From NCBI GenBank assembly GCA_937877465.1, contig CALFIT010000255.1:1-31887 (forward strand): DNA of 31,887 bases, written 5' to 3'. The stretch is from an uncultured Bacteroidales bacterium (GTDB lineage: Bacteria; Bacteroidota; Bacteroidia; Bacteroidales; F082). The stretch's first letter is position 1. Every line of letters starts with the position of its first letter. A program made the position numbers and the translations under genes. The notes below the pieces were generated by a model. That model made no database searches. It was not told the origin of the DNA and was given only the letters and a program-made list of their open reading frames with translations. Shown here piece by piece: positions 7,883 through 14,579 of this stretch.

Positions 7883-8128
7883 TTAATTTAATACTCTATT
7901 ATCTTTGTATTGATCATTTAATTGTAACTCTTTTTTCAAATATTCATATACATAAGCTGCACTGCGAAGGTACAAGCCCGTCGATTTGTCTTGCAGTTTG
8001 CGCAAAGTCTCGGATTGATACACCTTGTCAAAGGCCTCCAACATGGACAGTTGATAGTCTTCCATCAAGAAGCCAACCAAACTGTCGGTGACGAACTGGA
8101 CAATATAGTCAAACTCCTTCTTCTTCAT
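7883..8128 (-). CDS. Small helical protein of the DUF3791-DUF3990 module, function unknown
   Basis: An 81-aa soluble protein beginning MKKKEFDYIVQFVTDSLVGF, with a conserved-looking middle MLEAFDKVYQSETLRKLQDK and TGLYLRSAAYVYEYLKKEL. It is probably all helical, with no signal peptide or membrane segment. I do not recognise a named domain with confidence, although similar proteins of this size accompany DUF3990 genes in Bacteroidales as far as I recall. Its ATG overlaps the DUF3990 stop (ATGA, 8125-8128), so it is translationally coupled and most likely an obligate partner, such as an antitoxin or accessory subunit. It is the last gene of the trio. Confidence 0.8.
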   Translation of the reverse strand: MKKKEFDYIVQFVTDSLVGFLMEDYQLSMLEAFDKVYQSETLRKLQDKSTGLYLRSAAYVYEYLKKELQLNDQYKDNRVLN

Positions 8129-8589
8129 ACCTTCTTCAGTGTTTCAATCGCCCTTTGTGTACAAAAACAATATTGAATGGTAGGCCTCACAAAGTTTAGC
8201 CTCTCCAACAAAGTCGCCATATTAATCACCTGTGCTTCAAATAGTTGAATAGACAGAATGACACCATCATCGGCAACTGGGCCTATGACTATATCAAAGC
8301 TATGTTTCTGTTTCCTTTGACGACTACGATTGCTTACGATGAAATCAGCCCATTCCTCATCCATCTTTTCAAACCTCTTGACATTCAATCCTGTAACATT
8401 TTCATCCCATTGGAAAGACAGCACCGTCGGCATACCTCCGCCCTCTTTCCTGCACTTGTCTTTCGCCCGTCCCAACGCATCCTTTCTTATGGAAGTCAAA
8501 TAGAACCCTTTTCCGAAATCCTTATGAGGCAGGCATTTCGAAAGGTCTATCGTTTCAAAATCCATATTTGTGCCATGATAGAGTATCAT
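8125..8589 (-). CDS. DUF3990 protein, putative ADP-ribosyltransferase-like toxin
   Basis: A 154-aa protein with the DUF3990 pattern: MILYHGTN at the N-terminus and DFGKGFYLT at 24-32, then a basic region with RKDALGRAKDKC and a conserved WADFIVSNR near 80-88. YHG followed by GxGFY resembles the strand I / strand II region of ADP-ribosyltransferase folds, and this family has been linked to that fold. The NAD-binding role here is inference. The gene overlaps both neighbours by ATGA, which suggests tight stoichiometric control. Toxin-antitoxin or phage-defence function is plausible. The target is unknown, and no secretion signal is seen, so it acts inside the cell. Confidence 0.8.
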   Translation of the reverse strand: MILYHGTNMDFETIDLSKCLPHKDFGKGFYLTSIRKDALGRAKDKCRKEGGGMPTVLSFQWDENVTGLNVKRFEKMDEEWADFIVSNRSRQRKQKHSFDIVIGPVADDGVILSIQLFEAQVINMATLLERLNFVRPTIQYCFCTQRAIETLKKV

Positions 8590-8807
8590 AACGAGCCTCC
8601 GTTGCGTTGACAGATAAACTTCAGTGCATCAAGCGTATTCGACAGGGAATCAGTATGTTCCGCCTCATAACACTCGTCAAGGAACGCGAGTCCCATATAG
8701 GTATTAAGGTAAGCATACGACATCTGAGGCGTCAGGCGATGCTTCCGCGCAAACTCATTGATGCAAAGGTTGATGTATTGTATTTTCCAAATCGTCTTCT
8801 GTGACAT
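8586..8807 (-). CDS. DUF3791-family small protein, likely antitoxin or partner
   Basis: A 73-aa protein beginning MSQKTIWKIQYINLCINEFA, with YLNTYMGLAFLDECYEAEHT and a C-terminal KFICQRNGGSL that fit the DUF3791 pattern of about 70 residues. The frame extends upstream to a TTG at 8834. I chose the ATG at 8807 because it gives the usual family length and because a TAnnTTTG-like element (GAATTTTG, at 8832-8839) would overlap that TTG. It is first in the trio and overlaps the DUF3990 start by ATGA. First position fits an antitoxin made before its toxin, but that role is inferred. Confidence 0.8.
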   Translation of the reverse strand: MSQKTIWKIQYINLCINEFARKHRLTPQMSYAYLNTYMGLAFLDECYEAEHTDSLSNTLDALKFICQRNGGSL

Positions 8808-8868
8808 AATCCGTCCGGCTTTATTCAAGTGCAAAATTCATTTGCTACGTATCGACTTTCTTGAAATC

Positions 8869-8916
8869 AGTTTCTCAGGCTTTTTTCTTGAACGCGAAAT
8901 AATAGCTAATGCTTTA
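8869..8916. repeat. Direct repeat copy 2 flanking the DUF3990 module
   Basis: Partner of 7824-7870: AGTTTC, AGGCT, GAACGCGAAA and AGCTAATGCTTT are in the same order. It ends within the last codons and stop of hepT, so this copy overlaps the coding end of the neighbouring operon. Confidence 0.6.
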
Positions 8917-9288
8917 TTTATCTTCCATTAAATCATCCAAAAAGTTCAATTCTTCAATATATTCTTCGATCTGTTGTTTCAAGGGCACAAGGTCGTCTTG
9001 TATCACCGACCACACCTCGTTTTTATCCACTACATTGTATCCATGCACGATGAAATTCCGCATGTTGACTATTTCGCGCCATGGCGTTTGAGGTCGAGCC
9101 TCCCTGAATTCCTTAGTAAGCATATTGGCGGCTTCGCCTATGATAACCAATTGATATACAATGGCAAAATAACACATCCTGTCAACTTCAATTTGTTCAA
9201 AGGTTTTGCCTTCAACAAATTCATTGATGTAGGCTATACATTCAAGAATATGCTCCAACCGTCCCTTATCTCTAACTGGCTCTCTCAT
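8914..9288 (-). CDS. hepT: HepT-type HEPN ribonuclease toxin (DUF86)
   Basis: A 124-aa all-helical HEPN protein. The catalytic motif RX4HXY is present as RNFIVHGY at residues 77-84 (Arg77, His82, Tyr84). In characterised MntA-HepT systems the Tyr of this motif is AMPylated by the antitoxin, and the active protein cleaves RNA as a dimer. Other family features are the N-terminal RLEHILECIAYINEF and YQLVIIGEAANML near 45-57. The start overlaps the end of mntA by 17 nt, the usual antitoxin-first arrangement. Both key residues are intact, so the toxin is probably functional. Confidence 0.92.
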   Translation of the reverse strand: MREPVRDKGRLEHILECIAYINEFVEGKTFEQIEVDRMCYFAIVYQLVIIGEAANMLTKEFREARPQTPWREIVNMRNFIVHGYNVVDKNEVWSVIQDDLVPLKQQIEEYIEELNFLDDLMEDK

Positions 9289-9574
9289 AGATCAATATTT
9301 TGTCTTTTTCTGCCGATTCACGAGCGAACGGCAACAAGGTTCCTTCCGTAATCATGTCCACTTTTTTGCCAAGCAAATCCTCCAAGCCCAATGCGATGCC
9401 GATGTGCCTCAACAGGCTCACTCCCTTCCCGGATTCCTGGTCGAAAACGACCAAAACGTCCACGTCGCTCTCAGGAGTCTGCTCGCCTCTTGCATACGAG
9501 CCGAACAACCAAGCCTTCAAGACGGGCTGTGTCTCAAAATAAACTCGCATCGTATCAATCAATTGCTTATCCAT
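9272..9574 (-). CDS. mntA: MntA-type minimal nucleotidyltransferase antitoxin
   Basis: A 100-aa minimal nucleotidyltransferase with the GSX10DXD signature: GSYARGE from 25, Asp37 and Asp39 in ESDVDVLVVF, and a third carboxylate Asp73 in KKVDMITEG. In this system it transfers AMP to the Tyr of HepT and silences the RNase. The ATG at 9574 follows a good promoter by about 10 nt of predicted leader. It overlaps hepT by 17 nt. The operon is transcribed away from thyA, and the two promoters share a short intergenic region. Confidence 0.92.
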   Translation of the reverse strand: MDKQLIDTMRVYFETQPVLKAWLFGSYARGEQTPESDVDVLVVFDQESGKGVSLLRHIGIALGLEDLLGKKVDMITEGTLLPFARESAEKDKILIYERAS

Positions 9575-9590
9575 CGCTCCGAAATTTCTG

Positions 9591-9622
9591 CAAAATTACA
9601 CATTATTTTCAAATCGAGCAAA
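9591..9622 (-). promoter_or_regulatory. Promoter of mntA-hepT
   Basis: On the minus strand, TTTG (9622-9619), a 20-base spacer and TAATTTTG (9598-9591) match the Bacteroidota -33/-7 consensus. The ATG of mntA lies 17 nt beyond the -7 element. Confidence 0.65.
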
Positions 9623-9638
9623 ATTTCCGAAAAAACCT

Positions 9639-9646
9639 TATCTTTG
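9639..9646 (+). promoter_or_regulatory. -7 promoter element of thyA
   Basis: TATCTTTG matches TAnnTTTG and lies 20 nt before the thyA ATG, so a short leader of about 15 nt is predicted. No -33 TTTG is clear. It faces away from the mntA promoter 17 bp to the left. Confidence 0.55.
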
Positions 9647-9666
9647 CACCACAAAACGACATTACA

Positions 9667-10494
9667 ATGAAACAATACCTCGACCTGCTCCAGCATATCC
9701 TCGACCACGGCACGCAGAAGGGCGACCGCACGGGCACCGGCACCATCAGCGTGTTCGGCTACCAGATGCGCTTCGACCTCAGCGAAGGCTTCCCGTTGGT
9801 GACGACGAAGAAGGTACACCTGAAAAGCATCATCTACGAGCTGCTGTGGCTGCTGAAGGGCGACACCAACATCCAATACCTGCACGACCACAAGGTCTCG
9901 ATTTGGGACGAATGGGCCGACCCTAACGGCGACCTCGGTCCCGTCTATGGCGCGCAGTGGCGCAACTGGAACGACGAAGGCATCGACCAGATTGCCCAAG
10001 TGGTGAAGAGCATCAAGGAGAACCCCAACAGCCGCCGACACATCGTAACGGCTTGGAATCCAAGCGTCTTGCCCGACGAGCATGAGAAGGACTTCGCCGC
10101 CAACGTTGCCGCAGGCAAGGCCGCCTTGCCGCCTTGTCACGCCTTCTTCCAGTTCTATGTGGCCGACGGGCGGCTGTCGTGCCAGCTCTACCAACGCAGC
10201 GCGGACGTGTTTCTCGGCGTTCCGTTCAACATCGCCTCCTACGCCCTCCTCACCATGATGATGGCGCAGGTGTGCGGACTCCAACCCGGCGACTTCGTCC
10301 ACACCTTCGGCGACGTACACATCTACAACAACCTCGTCGAGCAGGTGAAGACCCAACTCACGCGCACCCCTCGCCCACTGCCCACCATGCGGCTCAACCC
10401 CGACGTGAAAGACATCTTCGGCTTCCAATACGAAGACTTCACTTTGGAGAATTATGACCCTTGGCCGGCGATTAAGGGTGAGGTATCGGTATAA
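9667..10494 (+). CDS. thyA: Thymidylate synthase
   Basis: A 275-aa ThyA; E. coli ThyA is 264 aa. It converts dUMP to dTMP with methylene-tetrahydrofolate, releasing dihydrofolate that FolA, encoded next, regenerates. Seen motifs are DRTGTGT (20-26), FPLVTTKKVHLKSI (42-55), GPVYGAQWRNW (91-101), the catalytic Cys157 in LPPCHAFFQFYV, and QRSADVFLGVPFNIASYALL (176-195). A short insertion of about ten residues just before the catalytic loop (DEHEKDFAANVAAGK) explains the extra length. The frame is open upstream to 9391 but that part is antisense to mntA; the ATG at 9667 fits both the family N-terminus and the promoter. Confidence 0.97.
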   Translation: MKQYLDLLQHILDHGTQKGDRTGTGTISVFGYQMRFDLSEGFPLVTTKKVHLKSIIYELLWLLKGDTNIQYLHDHKVSIWDEWADPNGDLGPVYGAQWRNWNDEGIDQIAQVVKSIKENPNSRRHIVTAWNPSVLPDEHEKDFAANVAAGKAALPPCHAFFQFYVADGRLSCQLYQRSADVFLGVPFNIASYALLTMMMAQVCGLQPGDFVHTFGDVHIYNNLVEQVKTQLTRTPRPLPTMRLNPDVKDIFGFQYEDFTLENYDPWPAIKGEVSV

Positions 10495-10511
10495 TCTTAG
10501 AGTTGATAGTT

Positions 10512-10635
10512 TGCAGTTTGCAGTTAGCAGTTAGCAGTTAACTGAAAACTGACAACTGAAAACTGACAACTGGCAACTGACAACTGGCAACTGACAACTG
10601 ACAACTGACAACTGAACAACTGACAACTGACAACT
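10512..10635. repeat. AACTGAC/CAGTTAG short tandem repeats between thyA and folA
   Basis: The gap is almost wholly built from short degenerate units. Three CAGTTAG-like units come first, then a palindromic junction GCAGTTAACTG, then about a dozen AACTGACA/AACTGGCA-type units ending right at the folA ATG. The units on the two sides are reverse complements of each other, so a long hairpin is possible. Similar repeats occur between genes in other Bacteroidota genomes, as I recall. No promoter motif is visible inside it, and readthrough from thyA is likely to serve folA. Confidence 0.9.
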
Positions 10636-11133
10636 ATGAAAATATCCATCATCGTCGCCATGGCCACCAACCGCGCCATCGGCATCAACAACCAGCTCAT
10701 CTGGCACAACAGCAACGACTTGAAGCATTTCAAGAAGGTGACTTCGGGTCACTGCGTCATCATGGGCCACAACACATGGCTCTCGTTGCCCGGACAAAAG
10801 GCCTTGCCCAACCGCCGCAACATCATCATCTCCGACCGCTTGGACGAGGCTCCCGAAGGCTACGAACTCGCCACTTCCATCCCGCAAGCCATCGAGATGG
10901 CGCAAAACGAGGACGAGGTCTTCATCATGGGCGGCGGCAGCATCTACGAGCAGTTCCTGCCCAAGGCCGACCGCCTCTACCTGACGCGCATCGACAAGGA
11001 ATTTGAGGCCGACACCTATTTCCCCTACGTCAACTTTGACGAATGGGACTTGGTCGACCTTGAAGTGATCGACGACGACCCTCAAGTCGACTACAGCTAC
11101 CGCTTTGAGGTGTGGGAACGCTCAAAGTGCTGA
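10636..11133 (+). CDS. folA: Dihydrofolate reductase
   Basis: A 165-aa type I DHFR that reduces dihydrofolate to tetrahydrofolate with NADPH and recycles the product of ThyA. Visible elements: MKISIIVAMATNRAIG, the substrate site LIWHNSNDLKHFK with the catalytic acid Asp28, MGHNTWLSLP at 43-52 where most homologues have MGRxTxxSLP (His replaces Arg), and the cofactor loop FIMGGGSIYEQFLP (96-109). The last 37 bases overlap the end of the convergent M15 peptidase gene. Order and strand suggest a thyA-folA operon bridged by the tandem repeat. Confidence 0.96.
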   Translation: MKISIIVAMATNRAIGINNQLIWHNSNDLKHFKKVTSGHCVIMGHNTWLSLPGQKALPNRRNIIISDRLDEAPEGYELATSIPQAIEMAQNEDEVFIMGGGSIYEQFLPKADRLYLTRIDKEFEADTYFPYVNFDEWDLVDLEVIDDDPQVDYSYRFEVWERSKC

Positions 11134-11816
11134 TAATCCTTTCCGCTGAGCCAATCGCCACCCCAACGGAAGCCATGTTTCCTGAAAAGTCGGTAACAAA
11201 GGTCGCCTTTCACGATTTTGTACGGGAAAGTGGCCTCACGTTGCAGATAATCCACGCTCCCTTCAGGTCGTACAATGACTTTTCCGCTACCCTTCACCTT
11301 GCAATAGGGGTTATACTTGGGATTGATATCAACCGCAAGTCCAAAGCTATGCATGGACACACGCCCGCCCGCTGTGATGGGCCTTTGGTTGAAGCATGAT
11401 GTGTTGTTGTCGAGCATCGAGGCTTCGTCATCGCCATCATAGTAATCGATAAGGCGCATTTTCTCAATAGGGTAATTCTCATGATACAACTCCTTGAAAA
11501 CCGCCAACAAGTCATCGGCGATAGCGGCGGCACAAACCATTTCCCCTATTATCGCATTGCCATCTTTGTCGCGATGCAAAAGTATCAGATAGCGCAAATC
11601 TTCTATTGGAACGTCGCTGTTTTTCATGGAATGTCCTTTCATCAAAGCTTGGAGATCGGCATTGATAGGCATGACACGGAAAAAGCGTTCGGAGCCAAAC
11701 ACCTTAAGGAAAGGCTCGGGCACCACATCACCGGGATGATAACGGCCTTGCCCATAAAGCGTTATGCTGAAAAGCAAACAAAAAATGAGACTAATATGAT
11801 AGCCATGTCGTTTCAC
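11097..11816 (-). CDS. Secreted M15-family (VanY-like) metallopeptidase
   Basis: A 239-aa protein with an N-terminal signal peptide (hydrophobic ISLIFCLLFSITLYG, about 8-22) that sends it to the periplasm. The C-terminal half is a Peptidase_M15_4/VanY-type domain with the zinc ligands in SMHSFGLAVDINPKYNPY (His156, Asp163) and GGDWLSGKDYQHFE (His230). Such enzymes cut D-Ala-D-Ala or L-Ala-D-Glu bonds in peptidoglycan peptides. The start is a GTG at 11816; no in-frame ATG keeps the signal peptide. The 3' end overlaps folA. It follows C10 peptidase 1 on the same strand, but an intrinsic terminator separates them. Confidence 0.85.
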   Translation of the reverse strand: MKRHGYHISLIFCLLFSITLYGQGRYHPGDVVPEPFLKVFGSERFFRVMPINADLQALMKGHSMKNSDVPIEDLRYLILLHRDKDGNAIIGEMVCAAAIADDLLAVFKELYHENYPIEKMRLIDYYDGDDEASMLDNNTSCFNQRPITAGGRVSMHSFGLAVDINPKYNPYCKVKGSGKVIVRPEGSVDYLQREATFPYKIVKGDLCYRLFRKHGFRWGGDWLSGKDYQHFERSHTSKR

Positions 11817-11830
11817 GGCGCGAAAATAGC

Positions 11831-11863
11831 AAAAAAAATGGCTGCCCCCCTATGGAGACAGCC
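11831..11863 (-). terminator. Rho-independent terminator after C10 peptidase 1
   Basis: In the minus-strand transcript a 7-bp stem (GGCTGTC / GGCAGCC, 11863-11857 and 11846-11840, one G-U pair) closes a 10-base loop. It is followed by A and then an unbroken run of eight U (11838-11831). It lies 27 nt after the peptidase stop and 15 nt before the M15 start. Confidence 0.8.
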
Positions 11864-11889
11864 GTGAAAAACTTAAAAACAAACAATGA

Positions 11890-14466
11890 TTATTTGATGA
11901 CGGTGATGCGTTTCGTCACATCGCCATTTTCGGTGGCAATGCGCACCACATAGATGCCGGTTTGGGCGTTGTCGAGGTCGATGACGGCTGACTCGCCTTG
12001 GCATTCCATCTCATACACCTTCTGGCCCAGCGTGTTGAAGACCGTCACATGGTTGAGGCCTTGGCCTTTCACGGTGAAGCGGCTTGTGGTGGGATTCGGG
12101 AAGACGTTAACAGCGTTGGCGTCCATCTCTTCGACACCCGTGGGCGAATAGTAGGCGTGCAGATAGAACTGGTTGTTGTCGTAGCGCCAGTAGGCAGGGG
12201 CCGAAATGCAATCCAAGCCTGAATAGTAGGCGTACAGCTTGTAGTAGTAGTCGCCTTGCTGGTTGGCCGAGTTGTCGGTGTATGACGTGGCCGAGGCGCC
12301 AATCAACTTGATTCTCTCGTAGGTGCCGTCTTGACCGAACTTCCTGTAAAGGTAGTAGCCGGAGAGACCGTCAGAAGGTTCGGGCCTATCCCATTTCAGC
12401 TTGATCTTGTAGCTGTTGCCCGTATATTCGAAGTCGATGTTGGTCGGGGCGTAGCAAGCACCAGCCGTGGCGCACGACTCGTTGGAATACTGGCCGTTCT
12501 CGCCGCCATCGAAGAGGTAGCCCACATAGTAGCAGTGGCCGCCAACGGGAGCGTTCTCGTCGACGAAAGAAGTGCCTTCGGGAATCAGGCGATGGAGCAG
12601 GCCGTCGCGATACACCGTGTAGCCATAGCCATTGGCGTTGGCGATGCCGTCCCACGAAACGAGGATGTTGTTCGGGTTGTCGTCATCCACCATAGCGATG
12701 AGGTTGGTGGGCACGTCGTCGCCAACCGAGTTGCCACAGCTGTTGTTGTCTTGGAAGAAGACACCCTCGGCGATACCGCTGGAGAGGCCGGAATAAGTGT
12801 AGACCGTCTGGTTTTGCGAGTTCTTGATGGAGAAGCCCATGTTGAAGGCATCGCCGTAGGTCTGGGCACTCCAAGCAAACGAAACATTGCCAAGGGGAAC
12901 ATCGACGGGGATGGATTGGATGCTCGCATTGGTGGCGGTCACCTGGGCGAACTCCGTTCCGGCGCCGTTGTAGATGTGGATGATGCCGCCGCGCCAACCG
13001 TTCATGGCAGCTTGGTTGATTTGCACCGTCCAGCCGCAGTTGGGACCGAAGCTGATAGCGTTTTGGTAGGCAATCTTGCCGTGCGAGCCACTGCAAATGG
13101 CATACACCTGATAGTTGAAGGCATCGAAACGAGGCACGCTGCCGTCGGTGATGTTCATGGTGGCGCCAGGAGTGGCGTTGTCGGCGGTGTAGATGACTTC
13201 GCCGTTACGGGTCACCACGATTTGGTCGATGGTGGTCAGGTTGGTGTTGTTCAAGGTCTTGACGGGGTTGACCCACGAGAGGGCAGCCGAAAGGACGTTG
13301 TTGGCGGCAGGCGTCACCGTGAAGTTGGTCGGAGCCTGGGCCGTGCTGTTGTAGGTGTCGGCAGGGACATAGTTGAAGATGGCACCGTCGCTCGTGTTGT
13401 AGTCGATTTCGTCGAAGTCGAACCAGCCGTCGCCGCTGCCGCCCCAGCCCCAGTTGTAGTGGTAAAGGTCGGCATCGTTGTAACCGTCGCACACGAAAGC
13501 GTGACCGCCGTCAGGACTTTGGCCCGAATAGTAGAGCGGCCAGCCCATGTCGAACGATTCCTTCAGCTTGTTGGCCCAGTTCTGGTAGGTGAAGTTGTCG
13601 CGGTTTTGGTAGGTAGCCGCGTTGGTGTAGCGGAAATACTGCGCGATGGCACCGGGCACATCGGTAGAATAGGCGCCACTACCATTGACCGACCACATCA
13701 TATCGACGGAAACGGCGCAGTGGTACATCAAAGTGGCCACGGCGTCGATCTGCTCTTGAGGCGAGTTCGAGTTGATGGAGATGGGCATGTTGTCCCAGTC
13801 GTAGGTGGTGTTGCCGAAGTTGGCGCTATAGTTGCCGCCACCATAATAATAGGAGTGGCTGCCTTGGCCTTGCACGGGATGGTCCCAATACTTCATCATC
13901 TGGCTCATGGCGCAAGCCACACAGCCGGCATAGACGCGACCGCCCGAGCCACCCGTGGCAGTAGGGCAATAATAGTTGTAAGGATAGTCTTGGTTCCACT
14001 TGGTCTGCACCAAATAGGTGTTGCCGCGACCGCCGTTGCGCGAAAGCAACGTGCCACGGTTCATCACAAGTTCCCACTCGGCGGCGACATCGGGCGTGGC
14101 AACGCCAGTAAGCTTGCCGCTGCGGGCATCCATCAGTTCGCCAAGCATGTAAGCGAGTTCGGGGTTGATGTTTTCGGCATCAAAAGCGCCTTCATCGGAG
14201 AAACCGACGATGGGGCGATAAACGTCGTCGGCAGAAACCATGACGAAACCGTCGTTGCCGACATTAAACACATAGAAGCAGACCTCGCCACGGGTCGAAG
14301 TGCCCGTGTAGACCAAGGTAAGGTCGGCGCTTTGGCGCGACTGCTCGAAGTTGGCTTGGACAAACTGTTGTCCGACATACTTGGCTTGGCTCACGTTGAC
14401 CGGACGGGCATTGACCATCCCGACACCGAGAATCAGGGCCAGTAAACTCATTAAATACTTCTTCAT
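11890..14466 (-). CDS. C10 (streptopain-like) cysteine peptidase 1, T9SS-secreted
   Basis: An 858-aa secreted protein. Residues 1-20 are a signal peptide (cut near VNA-RP) and 21-150 a Spi_C10-like propeptide. Residues 155-370 are the C10 peptidase domain with catalytic Cys182 in YAGCVACAMSQMMKYW, His322 in GGHAFVCDGY and the family NWGWGG at 338-343. Residues about 375-470 are a first fibronectin-like module, and 475-577 a GWRGG-type beta module. Two more fibronectin-like modules follow (about 585-665 and 672-757). The C-terminal ~70 residues are a T9SS type A sorting domain (NVFPNPTTSRFTVKG, GQKVYEM, TGIYVVRI, KRITVIK). The predicted fate is export by Sec, then T9SS to the surface or medium. 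It degrades protein after removal of its propeptide. It has its own promoter element and a terminator. Closest in the array to peptidase 2. Confidence 0.93.
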   Translation of the reverse strand: MKKYLMSLLALILGVGMVNARPVNVSQAKYVGQQFVQANFEQSRQSADLTLVYTGTSTRGEVCFYVFNVGNDGFVMVSADDVYRPIVGFSDEGAFDAENINPELAYMLGELMDARSGKLTGVATPDVAAEWELVMNRGTLLSRNGGRGNTYLVQTKWNQDYPYNYYCPTATGGSGGRVYAGCVACAMSQMMKYWDHPVQGQGSHSYYYGGGNYSANFGNTTYDWDNMPISINSNSPQEQIDAVATLMYHCAVSVDMMWSVNGSGAYSTDVPGAIAQYFRYTNAATYQNRDNFTYQNWANKLKESFDMGWPLYYSGQSPDGGHAFVCDGYNDADLYHYNWGWGGSGDGWFDFDEIDYNTSDGAIFNYVPADTYNSTAQAPTNFTVTPAANNVLSAALSWVNPVKTLNNTNLTTIDQIVVTRNGEVIYTADNATPGATMNITDGSVPRFDAFNYQVYAICSGSHGKIAYQNAISFGPNCGWTVQINQAAMNGWRGGIIHIYNGAGTEFAQVTATNASIQSIPVDVPLGNVSFAWSAQTYGDAFNMGFSIKNSQNQTVYTYSGLSSGIAEGVFFQDNNSCGNSVGDDVPTNLIAMVDDDNPNNILVSWDGIANANGYGYTVYRDGLLHRLIPEGTSFVDENAPVGGHCYYVGYLFDGGENGQYSNESCATAGACYAPTNIDFEYTGNSYKIKLKWDRPEPSDGLSGYYLYRKFGQDGTYERIKLIGASATSYTDNSANQQGDYYYKLYAYYSGLDCISAPAYWRYDNNQFYLHAYYSPTGVEEMDANAVNVFPNPTTSRFTVKGQGLNHVTVFNTLGQKVYEMECQGESAVIDLDNAQTGIYVVRIATENGDVTKRITVIK

Positions 14467-14518
14467 TTTCGTTGAATTTAGTTGATTATTTATTACGATT
14501 GACTTCGTTTTAAGGCGG

Positions 14519-14526
14519 CAAATTTA
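14519..14526 (-). promoter_or_regulatory. -7 promoter element of C10 peptidase 1
   Basis: TAAATTTG on the minus strand matches TAnnTTTG and lies 53 nt upstream of the ATG, inside the 113-bp gap after peptidase 2. No clear -33. Confidence 0.45.
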
Positions 14527-14579
14527 GCAATTTTCCGAAAAACCGCGCTCGATTTCGCGACAATAATCGAATTTTTGCC

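Noticed and set aside
9391..9666. N-terminal extension of thyA by 92 codons
   Set aside because: It runs antisense through mntA and past the promoter. Family length and the promoter position support the ATG at 9667.
10512..10635. Possible CRISPR array in the thyA-folA spacer
   Set aside because: The units are only 7-10 bp with no unique spacers and no cas genes nearby; it is short tandem repeat DNA.
11821..11828. TATTTTCG on the minus strand as the promoter of the M15 peptidase
   Set aside because: It deviates from TAnnTTTG and would place transcription start at the start codon; leaderless expression cannot be excluded but is not supported.
12331..14445. 704-codon open frame on the plus strand across C10 peptidase 1, and similar long plus frames at 15612-17084, 17993-19477, 21194-22294 and 23122-24312
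   Set aside because: They lie exactly antisense to real secreted proteins with strong domain evidence. Their translations are Val/Gly/His/Arg-rich without recognisable motifs, as expected from GC-rich codon bias on the opposite strand.
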